Below are positions 56,001-64,000 of a DNA stretch of 64,000 bases, in pieces. How positions within the stretch are numbered: position 1 is the stretch's first letter; each line of letters opens with the position of its first letter. The notes under the pieces are model-generated. The model was not told where the DNA came from. It was given only the letters and a program-made list of their open reading frames with translations, and did not search any database. Where the stretch lies: NCBI RefSeq assembly GCF_051401765.1, contig NW_027480543.1:1-64000 (forward strand), in the 5' to 3' direction. The DNA comes from Calliopsis andreniformis (Eukaryota > Arthropoda > Insecta > Hymenoptera > Andrenidae). The position numbers were made by a program, and so were the translations under genes.

Positions 56001-56158
56001 TGATGACTGAGGATTGAGGACTGAGGATTGAGGTTTGAGGATTGAAGGTTGTGGATTGAGGACGAGGACTGAATTTTGAATATTGATGTTTGAGGCCTGA
56101 GGATTGAGGATTGAGGATTGAGAATTGATGATTGAGGACTGAGGGTTGAAGATTGAGG
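53026..56158. repeat. 3.1-kb segment, copy 2 of the 3,576/3,583-bp pair
   Basis: Second copy of the 49,450-52,575 segment, with single-base differences (GCAGATGGAG near 54,840 against GCAGATTGAG in copy 1). Its right end overlaps the second copy of the 12,714-bp pair, so this region was built by at least two rounds of duplication. Confidence 0.87.
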
Positions 56159-57654
56159 ATTGGGTATTGAGGGTTGAAGAATGACGATTGAGGTTTGAGG
56201 ATTGAGGATTGAGGATTGAGGATTGAGGATTGAAGACTGAGTATTGGGGATTGAATATTGAGGATTGAGGATTGAGGATTGAGAATGAGGGCTGAGGGTT
56301 GAGGATTGAGGTTTGAGTATAGAATCCTGAGAATTCAGGATATTCTATTGAGCATTGGGAATCTAGGATTGTTGTTTGAGTATTGAGGATTGAGGATTGA
56401 GTATTGAGGATTGAAGATTGAGTATTGAGGATTGAAGATTGATGATTGAGGATTGAGTATTAAGGATTGAGTATTGAGGATTGACGCTTTAGGATTGATT
56501 GTTGAGGATGTAGGATTGAAGAGAGAGGACTGAGTGTTGTGGATTGGGTGTTGAGAATTGATGCTTGAGGTTTGAGATTTGATTATTGAATATTCTGGAT
56601 TGAGTATTGAACCATCAGAATTCAGGATGTTCTATTGAGAATTGAGAATTGAGGATTGATGGTTGTGTATTGAGGATTGATGGTTGAGGGTTGAGTGTTG
56701 AATATTGAGGATTGAGGATTGAGGATTGAGAATTGATGATTGAGGATTCAAGATTGATTATTGATGATTGAAAATTGAGGATTGAGTATTGAGGGTTGAG
56801 GATTGAGGACGAGGACTGAAGGTTGAGGATTGAGGTTTTAGGATTGAGAATTGAGGATTGAGGACTGAGGCTTGAGGATTGAGGATTGAGCATTGAGGAT
56901 TGAAGATTGAGGACTGGCGATTGGGGATTGAAGATTGAGGATTGAGGATTGAGGATCGGGGATTGAGGATGTAGGATTTGAGATTGATTATTGATGATTG
57001 AAGATTGAGGATTGAGGATTGAGGATTGAGGATTGATAATTGAGAATTGACGATGACGACTGAGGGTTGAGGATTGAGGTTTGAGGAACGAGGATTGAGG
57101 ATTGAGGATTGAGGACCAAGGATTGACGATTGAGTATTGAAGATTGAGGATTGATGACTGAGGATTGACGACTGAGGACTGAGGATTGAGGATTGATGAT
57201 TGAAGATTGAGTATTGAGGATAGAATATTGAGGGATGAGGATTGAGGATTGAGGATTGAGGGTTGAGGATTGAGGACGAGGACTGACGGTTGAGGATTGA
57301 GGTTTGAGGATTGTGTGTTGTGGACTGAGGACGAGGACTGAAGGTTGAATATTTATGTTTGAGGCCCGAGGATTGAGGATTGAGGATTGAGAATTGATGA
57401 TTGAGGACTGAGGGTTGAAGATTGAGGATTGGGTATTGAGGATTGAAGAATGACGATTGAGGATTGAGGATTGAGTATTCAGGATTGAAGATTGAGTATT
57501 GAGGATTGAAGATTGTGTATTGAGGATTGAGAATTGAGGATTCAGGATTGAAGATTGAGTATTGAGGATTGAAGGTTGAGGATTGAGAATTGAGGGTTGA
57601 GGATTGAGGTTTGAAGATTGAGGATTGAGGATTGAGGATTGAGGATTGAGCATT
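55144..57654. repeat. 2.5-kb segment, copy 2 of the 12,714-bp pair
   Basis: Matches 42,430-44,940 closely. A few single-base changes separate the copies, for example GGGAATCTAGG near 56,360 against GGGAATTTAGG. The match stops near 57,654, where this copy enters text that recurs near 63.55 kb. Confidence 0.87.
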
Positions 57655-58604
57655 GAGGTTTGAGGACTGAGGGCTGAGGATTGAGGATTGAGGATTGAGG
57701 ATTGAGGATGAGGGCTGAGGGTTGAGGATTGAGGTTTGAGGACTCAGGACTGAGGATTGAGGATTGAGAATTGAGGATTGAGGATTGAGGATTGAAGATT
57801 GAGGATTGGGTATTGAGGATTGAAGAATGAGGATTGAGGTTTGAGGATTGAGGATTGATGACTGAGTATTGAAGATTGAGGATTGGGAATTGTGGATTGA
57901 AGAATGAGGATTGAGGATTGAGGATTGAGGATTGAGGATTGAGGATTGAAGATTGAGTATTGGGGATTGAAGATTGAGGATTGAGGATTGAGGATTAAGG
58001 ATTGAAGTTTGAGTATTGAGGATTGAAGATTGAGGATTGAGTATTGAGGATTGAGGATTGAGGTTTGAAGATTGAGGATTGAGGATTGAGTATTGAGGAT
58101 TGAGGATTGAGGATTGAAGCTTGAATATTGATGATTGAATATTGAGGAATGAGGATTGAGGGTTGTGGATTGAGGTCGAGGACTGAGGGTTGAATATTGA
58201 TGTTTGAGGTCTGAGGATTAAGGATTGAGGATTGAGAATTGAGGATTGAGGATTGAGGATTGAAGATTGAGGATTGGGTATTGAGGATTGAAGAATGAGG
58301 ATTGAGGATTGAGGTTTGAGGATTGAGGATTGCAGATTGAGTATTGAGGATTGAAGATTGAGGATTGAGGATTGAGGATTGAAGATTGAGGATTGAGGAT
58401 TGAGGATTGAGGATTGAGGATTGGGGATTGAAGATTGAGTATTGAGGATTGAAGATTGAGGATTGAGGATTGAGTACTGAGGATTGAGGATTGTGGACTG
58501 AGGATTGAAGATTGAGAATTGAAGATTGAGTATTGAGGACTGAATATTGACGACTGAGGATTGAAGATTGAGGATTGAGGATTGAGGATTGAGGATTGAG
58601 GATT
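57655..58604. repeat. Heptamer block matching the right end of the window
   Basis: Begins with CATTGAGGTTTGAGGACTG at 57651, which recurs at 63550 (5,899 bp). About 0.35 kb after that point matches closely, including the GAGGACTCAGGACTGAGG string. The rest is variant heptamers. The window ends inside the second copy, so its full length is unknown. Confidence 0.75.
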
Positions 58605-59727
58605 GCGGATTGAGCATTGAAGATTGAGGTTTGGGGATTGAGGATTGACGACTGAGGATTCAGTATTGAGGTTTGAAGATTGAGTATTGATGATTGAAGA
58701 TTGAGGATAGAGGATTGAGTGTTGAGGATTGAAGACAAGGACTGACGGTTGAGGATTGAGGTTTGAGGATAGAGGGTTGTGGATTGAGGGCGAGGACTGA
58801 GGGTTGAATATTGATGTTTGAGGCCTGAGGATTGAGGATTGAGGATTGAGAATTGATGGTTGAGGACTGAGGGATGAGGATTGAGGATTGGGTATTGAGG
58901 ATTGAAGAATGAGGATTGAGGATTGAGGATTGAGGATTGAGGATTGCAGATTGAGTATAGAGGATTGAGGATTGAGGATTCAGGATTGACGATTGAGGAT
59001 TGAGGATTGAGGGTTGAGGATTGAGGACGAGGACTGACGGTTGAGGATTGAGGATTGAGGATTGAGGATTGAGGATTGAGGACTGAGGCTTGAGGATTGA
59101 CGATTGAGCATAGATGATTGAAGATTGAGGACTGGCGATTGAGGATTGAAGATTGAGGACTAAGGACTGAGGATTGGGGATTGAGGATCTAGGATTGGAA
59201 GTTGATCTTTGGGGATTGATGACTGAGGATTGAGGACTGAGGATTGATGATTGAGGTTTGATGATGGAAGATTCAGTATTGAGGATTGAATATTGAGGAC
59301 TGAGGATTGAGGATTGAGGATTGAGGATTGAAGATTGAGTATTCAGGATTGAAGGTTGAGGATTGTGGATTGAGGATTGAGGATTGAGGATTGAAGATTG
59401 AGGACTGAGTGTTGAGAATTGAGGATTGGGGATTGAAGATTGAGTATTGAGGATTGAAGATTGAGGATTGAGGATTGAGGATTGAGGATTGAGCGTTGAA
59501 GACTGAGGATTGAGGATTGAGGATTGAGGATTAAAGATTGAGTATTGATGATTGAAGATTGAGGATTGAGGATTGAGGGTTGTGGATTGAGGACGAGGAC
59601 TGAGGGTTGAATATTGATGTTTGAGGCCTGAGGATTGAGGATTGAGGATTGAGCGTTGAAGACTGAGGATTGAGGATTGAGGATTGAGGATTGAAGAATG
59701 AGGATCGAGGATTGAAGATTGAGGATT
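58605..59727. repeat. 1.13-kb tandem repeat, copy a
   Basis: GCGGATTGAGCATTG at 58605 recurs at 59728 (1,123 bp). Later strings recur at 1,137 bp: GATCTTTGGGG 59204/60341, GAGGCCTG 59623/60760. The 14-bp change is two heptamers. The copy has neither module A nor module B. Confidence 0.85.
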
Positions 59728-60860
59728 GCGGATTGAGCATTGAAGATTGAGGTTTGGGGATTGAGGATTGACGACTGAGGATTGAGTATTGAGGATTGAA
59801 GATTGAGTATTGATGACTCAAGATTGAGGATAGAGGATTGAGGGTTGAGGATTGAGGACAAGGACTGACGGTTGAGGATTGAGGTTTGAGGATAGAGGGT
59901 TGTGGATTGAGGACGAGGACTGAGGGTTGAATATTGATGTTTGAGGCCTGAGGATTGAGGATTGAGGATTGAGAATTGATGGTTGAGGACTGAGGGATGA
60001 GGATTGAGGATTGGGTATTGAGGATTGAAGAATGAGGATTGAGGATTGAGGATTGATGATTGAGGATTGAGGATTGAGGATTGCAGATTGAGTATAGAGG
60101 ATTGAGGATTGAGGATTCAGGATTGACGATTGAGGATTGAGGATTGAGGGTTGAGGATTGAGGACGAGGACTGACGGTTGAGGATTGAGGATTGAGGATT
60201 GAGGATTGAGGATTGAGGACTGAGGCTTGAGGATTGACGATTGAGCATAGAGGATTGAAGATTGAGGACTGGCGATTGAGGATTGAAGATTGAGGACTAA
60301 TGACTGAGGATTGGGGATTGAGGATCTAGGATTGGACGTTGATCTTTGGGGATTGATGACTGAGGATTGAGGACTGAGGATTGATGATTGAGGTTTGATG
60401 ATGGAAGATTCAGTATTGAGGATTGAATATTGAGGACTGAGGATTGAGGATTGATGATTGAGGATTGAAGATTGAGTATTCAGGATTGAAGGTTGAGGAT
60501 TGTGGATTGAGGATTGAGGATTGAGGATTGAAGATTGAGGACTGAGTGTTGAGGATTGAGGATTGGGGATTGAAGATTGAGTATTGAGGATTGAAGATTG
60601 AGGATTGAGGATTGAGGATTGAGGATTGAGCGTTGAAGACTGGGGATTGAGGATTGAGGATTGAGGATTAAAGATTGAGTATTGATGATTGAAGATTGAG
60701 GATTGAGGATTGAGGGTTGTGGATTGAGGACGAGGACTGAGGGTTGAATATTGATGTTTGAGGCCTGAGGATTGAGGATTGAGGATTGAGGGTTGAAGAT
60801 TGAGGAATGGGTATTGAGGATTGAAGAATGAGGATTGAGGATTGAGGATTGAGGATTGAG
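59728..60860. repeat. 1.13-kb tandem repeat, copy b
   Basis: Second tandem copy, with two extra heptamers compared with copy a and single-base differences (GAGCATAGAGG near 60,243 against GAGCATAGATG near 59,106). Confidence 0.85.
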
Positions 60861-63800
60861 GATTGCAGATTGAGTATTGAGGTTTGAAGATTGAGGTTTG
60901 AGGCCTGAGGATTGAGGATTGAGGATTGAGAATTGAGGATTGAGAATTGAGGATTGGGGATTGAAGATTGAGTATTGAGGATTGAAGATTGAGGATTGAG
61001 GATTGAGGATTGAGGATTGAGGATTGAAGATTGAGGATTGAGGATTGAGGATTGAGTACTGAGGATTGAGGATTGAAGATTGAATATTGATGATTGAAGA
61101 TTGAGGATTGAGGATTGAGGGCTGTGGATTGAGGACGGGGACTGAGGGTTGAATATTGATGTTTGAGGTCTGCGTATTGAGGGTTGAGGACTGAGAATTG
61201 AGCATTGAGGATTGAGGATTGGAGATTGAGGATTGGGTATTGAGGATAGAAGAATGAGGATTGAGGATTGAGGATTCAGTATTGAGGACTGAAGATTGAC
61301 GATTGAGGATTGAAGATTGAGGATTGAGGATTGAGGATTGTGGATTGAGGATTGAGCATTGAAGATTGAGGATTGGGGATTGAGGATTGACGATTGAGGA
61401 TTGAGCATTGAGGATTGAAGATTGAGTATTGATGATTGAAGATTGAGGGTTGAGGTTTGAGGGTTGAGGGTTGAGGACGAGGACTGACGGTTGAGGATTG
61501 AGGTTTGAGGATTGAGTTTTGTGGATTGAGGACGAGGACTGAAGGTTGAATATTGATGTTTGAGGCCTGAGGATTGAGGACTGAGGATTGAGAATTGATG
61601 ATTGAGGACTGAGGGTTGAAGATTGAGGATTGGGTACTGAGGATTGAAGAATGACGATTGAGGATTGAGGATTGAGGATTGAAGATTGAGTATTGATGAT
61701 TGAATATTGAGGACTGAGGATTGAGGGTTGTGGATTGAGGACGAGGACTGAGGGTTGAATATTGATGTTTGAGGTCTGAGGATTAAGGACTGTGGATTGA
61801 GAATTGAGGATTGAGGATTGAGGATTGAAGATTGAAGATTGGGTATTGAGGGTTGAAGAATGAGGATTTAGGATTGAGGTTTGAGGATTGAGGATTGAAG
61901 ATAGAGTATTGAGGATTGAAGATTGAGTATTGAGGATTGAGGATTGAAGATTGAGGATTGAGGATTGAGGAGTGAGGATTGAGGATTGAAGATTGAGTAT
62001 TGAGGATTGAAAATTGAGGATAGATTATTGAGTACTGAGGATTGAGGATTGAGGATTGAGGATTGAAGATTGAGAATTGAAGATTGAGTATTGAGGACTG
62101 AAGATTGACGATTGAGGATTGAAGATTGAGTATTGAGGAAGGAGGATTGCGGATTGAGGATTGAGCATTGAAGATTGAGGATTGGGGATTGAGGATTGAC
62201 GATTGAGGATTGAGTATTGAGGATTGAAGATTGAGTATTGAGGATTGAAAATTGAGGATAGATTATTGAGGATTGAGGATTGAGGACTGAGGCTTGAGGA
62301 TTGAGGATTGAGTATTGAAGATTGAGGATTGATGACTGAGGATTGAGGACTGAGGATTGAGGATTGAGGATTGATGATTGAAGATTGAGTATTGAGGATT
62401 GAATATTGAGGATTGAGGATTGAGGATTGAGGATTGAGAGTTGAGGATTGAGGATTGAAGATTGAGTATTGAGGATTGAAGGTTGAGGATTGTGGATTGA
62501 GGATTGAGGATTGTGGATTGAATATTGAGGATTGGCGACTGAGTGTTGAGGGCTGAGTGATGAGGATTGATGCTTGTGGATAGAGATCTGAAGATTGCAG
62601 ATTGAGTATTGAGTATTGAAAACTGTGAATTGATGATATTCTATGGAGGATTGAGGATTGACAACTGATTGTTGAGGACTGAGGGCTGAAGATTGAGGAT
62701 TCAGGATTGAGGATTCAGGATTGAGGTTTGAGGACTGAGGATTTAGGATTGAGGATTGTGGATTGACGATTGAGGATTGAGGATTGAGGATTGAAGATTG
62801 AGGATTCGGTATTGAGGATTGAACATTGAGGATTGAGGATTGAACATTGAGGATTGAGGATTGAGAATTGAGGATTGGGGATTGAAGATTGTGTATTGAG
62901 GATTGAAGATTGAGGATTGAAGATTGAGGATTAAGGATTGAGGATCGGGGATTGAGGATGTAGGATTGGAGATTGATTATTGATGATTGAATATTGAGGA
63001 TTGAGGATTGAGGATTGAGGATTGAGAATTGAGAATTGAGGATGAAGACTGAGTGTTGAGGATTGAGGTTTGAGGAACGAGGTTTGGGGATTGAGGTCTA
63101 AGGATTGACGATTGAGTATTGTAGATTGAGGATTGATGACTGAGCATTGACGACTGAGGATTGGGGATTGAGGATTGATGATTGAAGATTGAGTATTGAG
63201 GATTGAATATTGAGGGATGAGGATTGAGGATTGAGGATTGAGGATTGAGGATTCAAGATTGAGTATTGAGCATTGAAGGTTGAGGATTGTGGATTGAGGA
63301 TTGAGGATTGAGGATTGAATATTGAAGATTGAGTATTGATGCCTGAGGATTGAAGATTGAGGATTGAGTATTGGGAATTGAAGATTGATGGTTGAGTATT
63401 GAGGATTGAGGATTGAGGATTGAGTGTTGAAGATTGAGGATTGATGATTGAAGATTGAGGATTGGGGTTGAGGATTGCGGAATGAGTATTGAAGATTGAG
63501 GGTTGATGATTGAGGATTGAGGATTGAGGATTGGGTATTGAGGATTGAGCATTGAGGTTTGAGGACTGAGGGCTGAGGATTGAGGATTGAGGATTGAGGA
63601 TTGAGGATGAGGGCTGAGGGTTGAGGATTGAGGTTTGAGGACTCAGGACTGAGGATTGAGGATTGAGAATTGAGGATTGAGGATTGAGGATTGAAGATTG
63701 AGGATTGGGTATTGAGGATTGAAGAACGAGGATTGAGGTTTGAGAATTGAGGATTGATGACTGAGTATTGAAGATTGAGGATTGGGTATTGAGGATTGAA

Positions 63801-64000
63801 GAATGAGGATTGAGGATTGAGGATTGAGGATTGAGGATTGAGGATTGAAGATTGAGTATTGGGGATTGAAGGTTGAGGATTGAGGATTGAGGATTAAGGA
63901 TTGAAGATTGAGTATTGAGGATTGAAGATTGAGGATTGAGGATTGAGGATTGAGGATTGAGGATTGGGGATTGAAGATTGAGTATTGAGGATTGAAGATT
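60861..64000. repeat. Mosaic heptamer block at the right edge
   Basis: Variant heptamers related to the 40-47 kb region. One module A lies at 62635. Module B with a GAATTC core was not seen. The last 0.45 kb repeats the start of the 57.65-kb block. The array continues beyond the window. Confidence 0.75.

Larger units (their letters stand above)
1..64000. repeat. Heptanucleotide satellite array, (GAGGATT)n / (AATCCTC)n
   Basis: The whole window is a head-to-tail array of the 7-bp unit GAGGATT, running off both ends. Common variant units differ by one base: GAGTATT, GAAGATT, GATGATT, GACGATT, GAGGACT, GAGGGTT, GAGGTTT, GAGAATT, GAATATT, GAGCATT, GTGGATT. Most changes fall in positions 3 to 6 of the unit. 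Orientation never flips, and no insertion breaks the array. The consensus has no C on the + strand, so the two strands differ sharply in base content. Length and lack of genes point to eukaryotic heterochromatin. Comparable simple satellites are the heptamers of Drosophila virilis and the pentamer-based human HSat2/HSat3, but the unit matches none that I know. The species and chromosomal position are not shown by the sequence. Confidence 0.98.

Noticed and set aside
56758..58617. Long - strand open frame (619 codons) made of ILNPQSS-like heptads, and many shorter ones across the window
   Set aside because: All three - strand frames are open for the same reason, so openness carries no evidence. 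Start codons come from chance CAT variants (GAGCATT, ACCATGAG), and stops come from TTA, CTA or TCA variants. Copies of the same repeat differ by 7-bp indels, which no real reading frame would favour. I saw no signal peptide, non-repeat domain, or sign of exons or promoters.
1..64000. Telomeric repeat array (TTTAGGG or TTAGGG type)
   Set aside because: The unit TTGAGGA shares five of seven bases with TTTAGGG, but true telomere units are absent apart from isolated TTAGGG hexamers in variants (for example near 35,744). The variants also do not grade toward a telomere consensus.
1..64000. CRISPR array or bacterial short tandem repeats
   Set aside because: There are no unique spacers of even length between repeats. 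Heptamer repeats known from cyanobacteria and other bacteria are short intergenic runs, not 64 kb without a gene.
1..64000. Strong G-quadruplex array
   Set aside because: The consensus has only GG pairs, seven bases apart. Runs of three or more G are rare (the longest I noticed is five, in class A1 modules), so classic three-layer quadruplexes are not supported.
1..64000. CENP-B box or alpha-satellite-like centromere motif
   Set aside because: I saw no match to the TTCG-core box and no 170-bp-scale monomer. Centromere function cannot be inferred from sequence.
1..64000. tRNA, rRNA or other structured RNA gene
   Set aside because: The + strand is nearly free of C, so long stems with GC pairs cannot form, and no conserved RNA motif is present.

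Overview
The window is a single satellite array. All 64,000 bases read as head-to-tail copies of one heptanucleotide, GAGGATT on the + strand (AATCCTC on the - strand), with single-base variants of it. I found no gene, RNA gene, transposon, CRISPR array or unique sequence, and no switch of orientation. Even the most diverged stretches parse into seven-base steps. A gene-free array this long fits eukaryotic constitutive heterochromatin (pericentromeric, subtelomeric or sex-chromosome block). The species cannot be named from the sequence. The closest well-known design is human DYZ1/HSat3, where a diverged pentamer is organised into repeats of about 3.5 kb; that is an analogy, not homology.

Variant heptamers occur in fixed order over hundreds to thousands of bases, and these strings recur as higher-order repeats (HORs). 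Left to right: 1-13,120 holds copies of a 2,393-bp HOR (alpha) and a 2,435-bp form (beta) that differs by one exchanged cassette. 13,121-14,280 is a junction block. 14,281-19,327 holds repeats of about 1.45 kb (gamma), the last two an exact 1,448-bp tandem pair. 18,525-26,940 carries two copies of a 3.5-kb segment at a 4,905-bp period with a gamma-like block between them. 25,880-30,656 is a tandem pair of about 2.39 kb. 30,657-36,000 is a mosaic with a 2,312-bp recurrence. 36,001-41,690 is the most scrambled part. 41,690-57,654 has nested duplications at 873, 3,576/3,583, 4,007, 5,304, 7,410 and 12,714 bp. 57,655-64,000 is a mosaic with one tandem pair of about 1.13 kb.

Two diverged modules punctuate the array and act as landmarks. 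Module A (about 160 bp, 24 copies) and module B (built around a GAATTC or TATTC core, more than 30 copies) each fall into sequence classes that cluster by position. This is the pattern expected from local unequal exchange and segmental duplication.

Many long open frames exist on the - strand only. They are a by-product of the heptamer: AATCCTC repeats contain no stop codon in any frame and spell the same heptapeptide (ILNPQSS) in all three, while the + strand meets TGA every 21 bases in each frame. I annotate none of them as genes. Coordinates of landmarks and periods were counted by hand; block edges are good to roughly 10-50 bp because breakpoints lie in uniform heptamer runs.
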